From: Nymphaea colorata
Lineage: Eukaryota > Streptophyta > Magnoliopsida > Nymphaeales > Nymphaeaceae
Reading direction: 5' to 3'
Assembly: GCF_008831285.2 (NCBI RefSeq)
Contig: NC_045142.1
Coordinates: forward strand, 23,063,300 to 23,127,299
DNA: 64,000 nucleotides
The translations under genes were made by a program, and so were the position numbers. Every line of letters begins with the position of its first letter. Positions within the stretch are counted from its first letter, which is position 1. The notes beneath the pieces were generated by a model. It ran no database searches. It saw nothing but the letters and a program-made list of their open reading frames with translations, and had not been told where the DNA came from. Shown in pieces: positions 1 through 9,373 of this stretch.

Positions 1-1038
1 ATTATTTGGGTGGGGGAAGAGGGGGTGAAGAGGCAATTCAGAGTATCTGAAACACGCTTTTTGTCAAAATCCCATTTCCACCTATCATCCTTGCATTCAT
101 TACACACTGTCAAACAGTTGCTTAAGGGTGTTTGGGCGAAACCAGTTGGCTGGCTGCTAGCAACCCACCTGTTAAGATATCAGGCCGGGGCGTGGCCCAT
201 CTCGGGTCCAGGTCCAGGCCCAGCCAGATGAGGGAGCTTGGGGTCCGGGCATCCATGGCCGACGCAGCCAGTCATTTTGCAAGAGAGAGAGAGAGATGTG
301 GGTTTTTTTTTATTATGAAAATGTTATTCCTACACAGTGATATATTTTTTTTCAAGAAAAAGAAGTCGACTGACCTGTCCTTCCATATTTTCTACCCATG
401 TTTGTTTAGAATCCAAGATACCAGTGACGGACGTTGAATACCAATACAACCTTGAAGTTTGTTTAATGCCACTCCTATTTTGGAACCGGTTTTATTTATT
501 TATTTTTCTCTCTTTATATATAAATATAAGCCGGATCCCTACGTACAGTGGCGATCCGGCCTCTCAGGTGCATGCGCACCCCATATTGCTATGTCCAAAG
601 CCTGGCCATAGCAATCCCCATACACACATATCCATATATATAAATATCAAAATTTCTTAAACGACAAAAAAATTAAAAATCCCATCTTGAAAACACCATG
701 AACTATTACTAAAATTATTGTTGAACAGTTTCTCATTTTTTTAATGACATATTTTAATTTTTAATCATCTAGCAATATCTAACATCCAACATCAAGCAGA
801 TTTGAACTCTTCCATGAACGCACACGCCTATGGGGACTGATGTGTACGGCGAAGCTCCCGAGAAGTGAGCTCACGCTTCACAGATATGCACCCAGAAAAA
901 TAGTTCATTATACATTCTTCATCTCAGTCACAGCAGAATTGTTTCACAAATCACAACTGAAGCATAACATGCAAGTTGCCGAGGAACATTTGCTTCGTTA
1001 GGTGCAAAGGTGACAAATTTCTCGTAAACATGGCTAAT
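1..1038. other. Intergenic, 3' flank of the TMEM205-like gene
   Basis: No coding exon is supported here; the open frames are short and AT-rich or low complexity. A short GA run lies near 281-297. The 100-200 bases below 1039 probably hold the 3' UTR of the minus-strand membrane-protein gene, but I see no decisive polyadenylation signal. Confidence 0.5.
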
Positions 1039-4000
1039 CTACAGGAGAAGCTTGCCAGCCAAGTACCATGAGTGCAAGGCAAGGCTCCCAAAGGAAAAGA
1101 TATTTGCTAGTGATGATAATCCATGGATCATACCAAATTTCTTGTTCATAGCTGCTAGCTGTGGGTTGGCCTTTGCCACTTCCACATTCTTCGACCACCC
1201 GATCTCTTCACCAATATTTGCTTCCCTTTCCACTTTGTGCCGCCGTTTCATCATCTGGAAGGAGATAATTACCAGGTAAGCGGTCAAAATGCTAAACGAT
1301 GAATCAAATTTTATTCTAGAATGATGCAAAAATCACTGTCGTTGACAGATGAGCTTAACCTTTCACAAGCCAAAAAAGAAACTAATTTTCTTATTGCGGA
1401 AAATGACACTAGCATTATGTTTATAGAACTTATGAAGCCTTCAGACTTTTATTTTCTATCTGTAAGATAACCATCAGACCCAACATTATATACAAACACG
1501 GTCCAAGTTAAACAAAGAGATTTTTCCAATCAGAACGAGTATCTTCACTTAAGATGATGTAAATATGACCCTGTTAATCAAAATATGCATGTTCAACCAT
1601 CTCTTTTTATGTCTGATAAAGGATAAGACACAACAACGAGTCCAATTCGTTAGCTGCTAAAATGCCTGCGAATCTGCAAGCCAGAAGACACCAAAGGTAC
1701 CAGCTCATTGAGAAAAGAAGCCCGTAGTCTGTCTTGCACATTCTCCAGCAGTCTACACTCTATAGTGCAAGCTTAAAGGCTTAAAGCTCTTCAATGAACT
1801 AAGCAAGCAACAAAGCATCAACGAAAAGCGGTAGGAACCCTTAAGTTCTCCCAAAGATTCTCATGGCACTGATCTGTTTAATAATCAATAATAACTGGAG
1901 GCAGAACAAGATGCTCATGGTACAGCTGACCTTGACATTTGCCTTATGATATACAGTTTTAACTTTTAAGTCTATAATAGCATTGCTCCAGACACAATCA
2001 TCCCATCTTTAATTTAAGAGTTAATATTATAACAAACTCTTGCGAGCTGCCTGCCACTTATCAATGTACTGAACAGTGAACACCTTTTCACCAAGGAGTC
2101 CTCTTAAATCATACAATTAACTTCAAGCAGCGATCCTGAGCACCAGTCCAGACTAAACAAGATGAAAATCATTATTTGAATGAGCAAAAGGACATTTAAA
2201 GTGAAAACGAGGACAATTACATATATTCTCATTAGTCAAGGAAAAATTTTGAGGTTATACTCTTATCATTGGAAAACAAACAAACCACTAGCCTGGGGGC
2301 AACCCATGGCCATTGCAAACATGGTGGTGGTGGAAATAGTACAGGATAAGTGCAAAGGGAAACTCATGGTTGTAACAAATTAAGCAAGAGGACCTCATGG
2401 TTGCCATCATAAAAATCATCCAACGAGCAGCATTTGAAGGTGGAGTGGAATGGTAGATCTTGTTCACTCTGGGAAGATTGCGGCAGGGGATCAACCAAAG
2501 ATACCTATTTCATTCACATGGTCTTGCAAAACTGACATATAAGGGTTTAACCTCCTATACACCAAGGCCAGCCGACAATTTGAGATCTGCTTATGCGGTA
2601 GAATGATTACATCCTTCTCCATTTAGAAGGCATGTTCCATGCACTCCATGTGACAAATCAATTGTATGGAAGACAATTCAAACAAAAAGGTACTGGAACT
2701 AGCGACAACAAAAAGAAATAAGGATATGAACCATAACAATAGGACCTTAGATGTCACAATAGTGTACAGAAAAAGTTAAACATGCTTAACATCCCAGCGG
2801 ACAATATAGCGGCAATGGATGGATGTACCTTGGTACAAGCATGGGTTGCCAGAAAAATTTGTGTGGACCATCTAGCTATCTTGAAAATTCAATAATTTTA
2901 GAATCATATATTTATGTAAGCGTGCTGAAAACTCAACATTGTACTATTTAACTTGTTTGTTTATGTGATGATGGAAGACTTCAATGTGCCTCAACAAACT
3001 GGTCTAAATATAGTAGGTGGATTATGTCATTCAATTTATATGCATGTGTATATACTATATACATAGAAAAAAAGCTCATGTAGCAGACCTGAAGCAAAGG
3101 GAGTCTAATAACTTTCAAATTTGTTACTCAGCCTAGTAATCCCCACAAGCTAAAAGGACAACTCATTTTTTTACATGCCTGAAGGGCCGAAGGCCCTGAA
3201 CAGGTTGAAACGAAGCCAAACCAACATTGAACTTTTGATCAATAAATGCAACAATGCAGTGAATGCACTGTGATAGAATCAAAAGCAAGGTCCACAGTGA
3301 TCTGCTACAAAAAATTAAAAAAGAACTATGTGCACAGGAGGTGAAAATGTCGACTTCTACTTGTGCATGAGAAATTGTGCACATAGTCAATCCATACGTG
3401 ACTCTGCCATTACTTCTTTTCGACTACAATTCAGACTGACATACTATGCAACGTGTCAAAATTGATCAAAGTGCCTTTCATATGTACCAGTTCTTACTTC
3501 TTGGTCTAGCAACAGATATTCTTGAAATATTGTTTTTCTATTACACATAAAAACTATAAAAGACATGAAGAATAATATTCACTTAGAAAAAAACTATTAG
3601 AAATAAAATTCAGAAAGAACTAATACCACAACTCAACTCAAGATACTACTGATTCATCCTTGAACTGTACAGGATTGTTTCTGGTGAAATGCAAGCATTG
3701 CTAGGAAACTTACATTTATTGTCATCGGTGTGAAGATGAACAAGTTTGAGAGGTTAAACAGCATGGACGAAGCCAAGAATCCCAGCTGAAGCTTCTCTGT
3801 CGAAGTAGAATTCCTCCATGGATGCAAGTATGAGAATGCCATTATCGAGATGGCATTGCAGACAGCAATCAAAGAAAAGTACGCTGGAAACATTTTGCTC
3901 TGAAGGTTCCCAAACTGGTGCCTCGGCAAGTTCCTGAAATTGCAACTCAGAAATCAACAAATGATTCAAAGTACTTCTCAACAAAAGAAAACCTTTCCTG

Positions 4001-5220
4001 TAAACCGATTCAAACCATTGAATATAACTCAGGAAAAAAATTAAGACCAAATTTCAGGAAAAAGCAATTAAAAAAAAAACCTAATATAGCGGAAAAAGTT
4101 TTAAAGGAAAAAAAATCAGGAAACCCATGAATATAATAAGTTAATTCAAGTCACTTAAGTAACACAAAAAGAGTTTGTTAAGAAAAGATCATGAGCATAA
4201 ATAACAATGCAACCTAATGTAATGGGAATAAATTCAAGCGGCAATCAAGAGAAGTTAAAAATTAATAAAGTAGTCGAAGCCACCTAAATGAAAGAAAAAA
4301 AAAGGGTTGCCAAAAGAACTCGTGAAGGTGATTAGACATTCAAACCACCAGATATCCCATAAAAAAATTAAAAAACGAGGAAAAAACAACATGAAAATAG
4401 AAACAAAAGCTCTAGCATGAAGGAAGCACCTTTGAAAATTCTTCGGCACTAAAAATGGGTACATTTAAGCGTTCGATTGACGTGATGAAAAACTGGAAAA
4501 ATTTTCTTCGAAAGAGGAAAATGAATAAATTTATACCTTCGATGGGCCCAATTGCTCACAAAAATGAGGGAAACTTTAGGGGTTTTTATAGCAACGACCC
4601 TTGCACGTTTTGGAAGCAGGAAAGACTTTACATATAAATAAATTTTCGTACTAATGATTCGCTTTCGGAAAAAAAAAATGCTAGAAAGAGGAAGAAAATG
4701 CTTTCTTGTGTTGTGTCTTTAGCATCATGGAATCAAGTGCAAACATGCGCTGAGAAAAAAATAATTAGATAACATCATAACAAGCAGAACAATTTCGCAT
4801 ATGAAAAAATGTTCTTCTAACATTAATTTACTCTTGCTTTGAAAGATTAAAAAATTACTTTTTGACATGAAATTTCCTGTGGTTTTCCCACAGCGTGATT
4901 GTAACTGAGACAATCCCAATACAATTAGAGAATTTCCAGAGTAGAAGAAGACGATCAAAGTGCGTGAACGAATAGGAAATGAAGAACAAAAACAGTATGA
5001 AGATTGTTGGGGAATGGGTCACTCACTTGAACATGATGATGCCACCGATGAAGGTGGCCCAGAGAGCGGCACCCCAAGCGGTGGCGAAGCACAAAAGGTG
5101 GCCCAGCTTGAGGGAGACGACGAGAGCGCCGTCGGCGTCGGAACTCGAGCTCTCCGGCAAGAACACGGCGCCTGCCGCAAGGAAGGCCACGACCACTACG
5201 AACCTCGTGATCCAACCCAT
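1039..5220 (-). CDS. TMEM205/DUF4149-family multi-pass membrane protein, 3 exons
   Basis: The coding exons on the minus strand are 5220-5027, 3933-3714 and 1254-1039 (194+220+216 nt), giving 209 residues and a TAG stop. Donors are GTGAGT and GTAAGT; acceptors are TTTCAG and TTCCAG. Exon 1 ends two bases into a codon and exon 2 supplies the third, giving the continuous stretch MFKNLPRHQFGNLQSKMFP, which is the family-typical region after the second membrane span. Hydrophobic spans are near residues 5-22 (signal anchor or first TM), 37-63, 80-99, 114-135 and 183-205. A basic-acidic loop (MMKRRHKVEREANIGEE) lies between the last two. Plant members are often annotated as LEA-related or TMEM205-like; length fits a single-domain member. 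Animal TMEM205 is linked to secretory membranes and cisplatin resistance, but the plant role is not known to me. Introns are 1093 and 2459 nt and AT-rich. The start is the first ATG before the hydrophobic segment. Confidence 0.9.
1255..3713 (-). other. Intron 2 of the TMEM205-like gene
   Basis: This is AT-rich intronic sequence between a GTAAGT donor and a TTCCAG acceptor (minus strand). Its short open frames have no recognisable domain. I see no nested gene. Confidence 0.8.
3934..5026 (-). other. Intron 1 of the TMEM205-like gene
   Basis: This is A-rich intronic sequence (plus strand view) between a GTGAGT donor and a TTTCAG acceptor on the minus strand. Several A-tracts lie around 4065-4140 and 4290-4400. 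Nothing else is recognised. Confidence 0.8.
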
Positions 5221-5633
5221 CCCTCCCTTCCACTCCTCTCTCTCTCTCTCCCGGTCGGATTTTTACTGCATTAAATAGCAGAGCACGACTGATGATTCTA
5301 AGTCTCGGGTTCGGGTCATTCAGCATTAAGTTTGGATCCATTCGACCAGACCAGTGGGTCGGCTTGGGCGGTGACCTCCCATCGCTCGATTGTGTGAATT
5401 GGAAAGAAAATTTAGAGAAAGTCCCTCAATTTTTAAATAATAACAAAACAAGCTGATGTTTTTAATATGTTAGATTAAACGGTCCATAGCCACATGCCTC
5501 GGAGGGCATAACGTTAGGGCTCTACCTTTATTTTCCTTTACATTGCTATTTTGACTCTACCTTCCCGGGGTCATTCTCCGGGAAACTCTGTTTCATTTCA
5601 ATTATTCCGTCGGACTCCTCCCGATCAATCTCC

Positions 5634-5830
5634 TTATTTAAGGATATCATTGGAAATCATGTAAAGGCAATTCCTATTTGATATAGCTATTTGTGCAAGT
5701 ATTTTACGATTAAGAAGGAGCTGCTTCTTGCGCAGATCGTGTATTAATCGACTATAGGGTACCCCATTCTCGCGGGTTACTGCATTTATCCGAGTGATCC
5801 ACAAACGACGAAAATCTCGCTTTCCCACAC
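5634..5830 (-). pseudogene. rpl20: Plastid rpl20 C-terminal fragment in nuclear DNA (NUPT)
   Basis: The minus-strand reading contains [15 protein letters not shown] followed by [20 protein letters not shown] and a stop, unmistakably the C-terminal half of chloroplast ribosomal protein L20 of the large 50S subunit. Only about 63 residues remain of a protein that is usually near 117-128 residues. The N-terminal RNA-binding half is missing, and the segment between VTRENG and SRLIHDL looks shortened relative to most plastid copies. The open frame runs upstream to an ATG at 5846 through unrelated codons (MHSLFGVGK), with no transit peptide. It is therefore a transferred organellar fragment, not a working nuclear gene. 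An indirect route through the mitochondrial genome is possible, because the flank at 5490-5633 also looks atypical for its surroundings. Confidence 0.9.
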
Positions 5831-5879
5831 CAAAGAGGGAATGCAACTTCTCCTACTTCACCCTCACGGACCAGCCTAC

Positions 5880-6303
5880 GTAAAAGCTGACCGAGCTCAA
5901 GCTCGAATTTACTTTAGTTCAATTCATCTAATAAACGAGTTCATCTGAGTTAAAACTCAAGTTATAAACAAATCGAGTTTGAGTTATACAAGCTCAACTC
6001 ACCTAAACTCGACCCACCTTGTGTCTTCCATGTTTATTAATATTTATGAATATGTCGGTAATCTTTTATGAATTTGGGTTTTTTTTTTGTTTTCATTTTC
6101 TCTCTCACACACACACCCATGCATATGTATAATGATATGCGTCGAGCTTCAGCTTGAACCATGAAGCTCGACTTAAACTCGAACCATCATACTCCATTTA
6201 AACTCGATCTTGCTTCATAAAGCTCTAACCAAACTCAAATTGAGCAATATGAGACTTGATCCGACCTCGAGCTAGCCAAACTCGGCTCCCTCGTTGTACA
6301 TCC
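5880..6303. repeat. Dispersed GAGCTCGA-rich nonautonomous element, diverged copy
   Basis: This stretch is rich in interleaved GAGCTC, ACTCGA and CTCGACT words in both orientations, as in the better-bounded copies at 58544-59117 and 61579-61974. Its right end (CTCGTTGTACATCCTTA) is the inverted counterpart of the TAAGG.TG.ACAACGAG ends seen there. The left end is degenerate and I see no target-site duplication. A CACACA run lies near 6105. Confidence 0.5.
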
Positions 6304-6627
6304 TTACACAAAATGAAGAGAGGGACAAGTTTTCACATCCTTCCCTCTTTACACGACAAAGCACACAAGCTGCCTCCTATATAAGGAAGGGTTTGCTGCG
6401 GAGCGTGTCCAAAACGAGAGAAGAGTGAGGAACAAGCTCTTTCCTCTTCCATTTTAAAATACAAACTCCGCGGATACTTAGTTCCTTTAATGTTTTTCAG
6501 GCATGGCAATCGTGCAGTTGTGTGGTTTTTTGTAATTTTCAAATGTTGAGCGGTTCTTTATAGATATATCAACTTGTCTATTTTGTATTTGAATATGGTC
6601 GATCGCTTGAATCGTTGGTCATCCGAG

Positions 6628-6849
6628 TCAAAGCACGTGGATCGGGTCGACCATGGTGGTCCAACTGCTCCACCAAATTTCGTCTTCCAGCGTTGGTAGG
6701 TGGAGAAGCTTGCCTGCGAGAACGGGCACCGCGTACAACAAGGACTCCTCCTCGCCGTCCATCTCGAGATAGACGGCCGTGAACATGTGACCGGAAAGTT
6801 GGTAGCCAGAAAGTAAACATCTTAAATATTGTGGGTGGTTTTTTCCCAA
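6628..6849 (-). pseudogene. GC-rich open fragment of an unrecognised protein
   Basis: A minus-strand frame of 73 codons reads through a locally GC-rich stretch and includes GHMFTAVYLEMDGEEE and LLYAVPVLAGKLLHLPTLED. Composition and amino-acid content look protein-like, unlike the AT-rich noise around it. I do not recognise the family. It has no visible continuation on either side and stops after VDPIHVL. The simplest reading is a captured or degenerated gene fragment, possibly a single exon. A chance open frame cannot be excluded. Confidence 0.35.
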
Positions 6850-6941
6850 GTTATTTATTTTTATGAAGGTGATTTTAAATACAAAATTTATTGCTGTTGT
6901 TCACAAAAACATGCTCTCATTAACTTCTTCCACAAACGAAG

Positions 6942-6963
6942 CAGGGGAGCTACTTGTTGGTTG
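6942..6963. repeat. Solo hAT-MITE end, inverted match to 7388-7405
   Basis: The 18 bases at 6946-6963 are a perfect inverted copy of 7388-7405, the inner side of the right terminus of the outer MITE at 7049-7412. The preceding CAGG fits the start of a CAGGGGCGGAG-type terminus. This looks like the remaining end of a third related element. Confidence 0.5.
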
Positions 6964-7048
6964 TGAATCACTGTCTACGTTAGCCCAAAAAAATGGCATT
7001 AAAATATTGAACATTCAACGGCACATTAAATTTGTGTTGTGATGTAAG

Positions 7049-7412
7049 CAGTGGCGGAGCCCTGATTTTTTAGTCATGGAGCACTTGTAATAGTGACATA
7101 AATTTGGTGTGGGCAGGGGCGGAGCCAGAATTTCATTTAGGGACGGGCCAAAAAATACAACTTCAAATTTGGGTAGGGCCAAAATGAATCTAAATAAAAA
7201 AATACATTGAACAATTAATTTTTTTTATTTTTTTAATGTAATTTTTTTTTTTTAGCTACTTAGGGGCGGGCCCTCCCCTCCCTCCGCCCCTGGGTGTGGG
7301 CACTGTATATAATTAGAGTCATAACAATGTAATGTTTAGATATTGTAATTTGATTTTTTATGAGTTGGGGTGGGCAGTGGCCCACCCCAACCAACAAGTA
7401 GCTCCGCTACTA
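7049..7412. mobile_element. Outer hAT-type MITE hosting a nested MITE
   Basis: The left end reads CAGTGGCGGAGC and the right end, inverted, TAGTAGCGGAGC, a 9 of 11 match over the first 11 bases. The flanking octamers GATGTAAG (7041-7048) and AATGCAAG (7413-7420) match at 6 of 8, as expected for a decayed hAT duplication. No coding capacity is present. A second complete MITE lies inside at 7114-7292, so the outer element is the older insertion. Removing the inner element leaves about 177 bp, the size of the related copies in this window. Confidence 0.65.
7114..7292. mobile_element. Inner hAT-type MITE, perfect 8-bp TSD
   Basis: The 179-bp element has perfect 11-bp terminal inverted repeats (CAGGGGCGGAG at the left, its complement CTCCGCCCCTG at the right). 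It is flanked on both sides by GGTGTGGG (7106-7113 and 7293-7300), a perfect 8-bp target duplication. There is no open frame of note; the interior is AT-rich. Terminus sequence, duplication length and size are all typical of plant hAT-derived MITEs. Intact ends and duplication suggest a fairly recent insertion. Confidence 0.9.
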
Positions 7413-7653
7413 AATGCAAGTGCCACACAACTAAAAAATTATGACTCCGCTAATGCTTTAGCATTGTAAATCCGGGACCAGGAGAAGCTTTTATGTTATC
7501 ACCCCAAACAAAATGTTAGTGTGGATCTTAAGGCCGCGTTTGATGCACCGGGTGAACCTCGTTTTTTTCGAAAAAAATCAATCCATATTTCCAGGTATTT
7601 TCGAAATTGTAAAGTAAACAAAATGCATCCCACATCCAACATACAACATGACT

Positions 7654-8516
7654 AACTTGCACATATGGATCTATGATTGTTTATGAGCAATTGATGACAC
7701 TCATGTACCTGCATGGGTCGCAGCATCAGAGCAAGCAAGATTTCGCAATAGAAAAGGTTTTATTTCACAAAATGTTATGGCTGTAGTTGGATTCGATAGT
7801 CGATTCCACTACTTTTTGGCAGGATGGGAAGGAAGTGCGACAGACTCAAGGGTATTATACAATGAACTTGATCATCCAACAGACCCATTTGTGGTCCTCG
7901 AAGCTACGTACTTCAACCAACCAACCAATTACTTTTTCAAAAAAGGTGCAAATGTTTACGTAATGTGTGTTCAATTGTAGGCAAATACTATCTTGCTGAT
8001 GGGGGTTATCCGAACGTTGTTGGTTTCCTAACACCTTATCGAAGACATCGTTATCATATGTCAGAATTTGACACCCCGGGGGCACGCAGACCTATAACTC
8101 CATAAGAATTATTCAACCATAGGCATTCGTCACTTCGAAATACAGTAGAAAGAACTTTTGGCATGTTGAAAACACGTTTTCCAATATTGAAAATGCAAGT
8201 GTCGTACTCATTCAAAAAACAAGCTCAAATTGTGCTTGCTACATGTGTATTGCACAACTTCATACTTGACCACAATCCAAATGCCGAACAATTTGGTGAT
8301 GAGAACGCACCTTCAATTGATAATTCTATCGTAAGCGAACTGGAAATTGCAAGCCAAACACACCAGCGGGGAAGCAACAATCCCTTGAGAACAACTATAA
8401 CAAATCAAATGTTTGCAGATTATCAATTGAATAGTAAGTTTATTTTATCTATCTTTACCATTGTTGCATGTAGTTGTTTAACATTTGTTTTGTTTTCGAC
8501 AGGACAACGAAGATGA
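7654..8516 (+). pseudogene. PIF/Harbinger DDE transposase, broken
   Basis: In one frame from about 7654 the translation gives AIDDTHVPAWVAASEQARFR, then FDSRFHYFLAGWEGSATDSR, KYYLADGGYPNVVGFLTPYR, RHSSLRNTVERTFGMLK and ATCVLHNFILDHNPNAEQFG. These are the DDE_Tnp_4 (HARBI1-like) nuclease blocks; the presumptive acidic residues are the first D of AIDD, the D of ATDSR and the E of VERTFG. A TGA at 7684-7686 and a TAA at 8103-8105 interrupt it. The N-terminal third, before the first catalytic Asp, is absent. A 35-nt GT...AG insertion (7946-7980) must be removed to join FFKKG to KYYLADGG. A second candidate intron, 8434-8502 (69 nt, GTAAGT to CGACAG), keeps the frame open whether or not it is removed. 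The frame ends at TGA 8514-8516, overlapping the next ORF. Confidence 0.9.
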
Positions 8517-8839
8517 TTCCTTGTCAAAAGTACTATGTCGTCTTCGAAGGCAGGTCACGAGGAATATACAATAGTTGGGAGCAGTGCCAACCATTAGTGT
8601 ATCGCTACAAGGGCGCCCTGTTCAGATCATTTCATACCTATGAAGCAGCTCAACATCACATGAATGAATATCTGCACAACAAATACGATGTGCAATTTTG
8701 TAGGCCATTGGACATTGTCGATGTCAACGCAACGGAAGAGAAAGATGTGATGAAGACAAATGGACGGATCTACATTCCACTTTTCTGGAATGTTTTTTTT
8801 GTTACTACTTGTTTTCTTTATTGGATATGTACTCGTTAA
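8513..8839 (+). CDS. Transposon ORF with RNase H1 N-terminal (viroplasmin-like) domain
   Basis: The ORF encodes 108 residues from ATG 8513. Residues 7-53 (KYYVVFEGRSRGIYNSWEQC, then KGALFRSFHTYEAAQHHMN) match the fold signature of the RNase H1 N-terminal hybrid-binding domain, also called Cauli_VI/viroplasmin: YYVV.G...GIY.SW..C and F..GA.F.SF.T..EA. No RNase H catalytic domain follows. The C-terminus ends in a hydrophobic stretch (FWNVFFVTTCFLYW) that may be a membrane segment or an artefact of decay. In known proteins this domain binds RNA/DNA hybrids or double-stranded RNA. The ATG overlaps the transposase stop (ATGA), and the whole ORF lies inside the Harbinger element. The frame is uninterrupted although the transposase is broken. 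Expression is unknown. Confidence 0.75.
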   Translation: MIPCQKYYVVFEGRSRGIYNSWEQCQPLVYRYKGALFRSFHTYEAAQHHMNEYLHNKYDVQFCRPLDIVDVNATEEKDVMKTNGRIYIPLFWNVFFVTTCFLYWICTR

Positions 8840-9165
8840 ACTTATGTACTGAATGAGACACATATGTTATTTGGTGACTGCTTTAAACTTTATTGGATAT
8901 GTACTCTTTAAACTTTCATACAGGTTGTAGTCGTTAAACTTATGAACTGGATGGAACAATAAGTTGTGGTGAATGTTTTTAATTATAGGTTCTAGTGTTG
9001 GATGAATATCAGTTAATCATTGTCAGGTTGATTACTTGTTTATAGGCTGAATTTTCATTACATTGATTGCGCATGTTTATGATTTTTCCCAATATTCTTG
9101 GAGGCCGCAATGTTGTCATATAATTTATTTCATTTCTGAAAAAAGTCTCTTTAAATTATCTATCA

Positions 9166-9370
9166 TGTGCATCAAACATGGTTAAATTTACCAGGTTAAA
9201 TTTTTCATTATGCATCAAACACGGTTAAAATTAACAGGTTAAATTCTTCCAGTGAATCAAACATGACCTCAAATCGGAAGATGGTTAAATTTCATCCTGT
9301 TTTTTTTTCCAGAAAAATTTGCCAGGAAAATTTACCACGTTAATTTCTTCCATGTGCATCAAACGCACCC
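9166..9370. repeat. Right-end array of terminus-like subterminal repeats
   Basis: Read inward from the right end, versions of TGTTTGATGCA followed by an AATTTAACC-type tail occur at the terminus (9354-9370) and again near 9252-9262, 9211-9220 and 9167-9177. The three inner ones are spaced about 41-44 bp. Such arrays can serve as transposase-binding sites, or may be traces of nested ends. Confidence 0.7.
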
Positions 9371-9373
9371 TAA

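Larger units (their letters stand above)
7532..9370 (+). mobile_element. PIF/Harbinger DNA transposon, 1.84 kb, degenerate
   Basis: The terminal inverted repeats are GGCCGCGTTTGATGCAC (7532-7548) and, inverted, GGGTGCGTTTGATGCAC (9354-9370), 15 of 17 identical. TAA stands on both sides (7529-7531 and 9371-9373), the 3-bp TAA/TTA duplication expected of this superfamily. The element carries a broken transposase and a second ORF with an RNase H1 N-terminal domain. The right subterminal region holds extra tandem copies of terminus-like sequence at 9167, 9211 and 9252. The A+T-rich stretch 8840-9100 contains imperfect repeats of a GGATATGTACTC / GTTAAACTTATG motif. At 1.84 kb, with the transposase N-terminus lost, it is almost certainly nonautonomous. 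Confidence 0.93.

Noticed and set aside
4955-5341. Frames of 99-128 codons across TMEM205 exon 1
   Set aside because: They are shifted or antisense to the exon that encodes the conserved membrane protein, and are Arg/Pro-rich noise.
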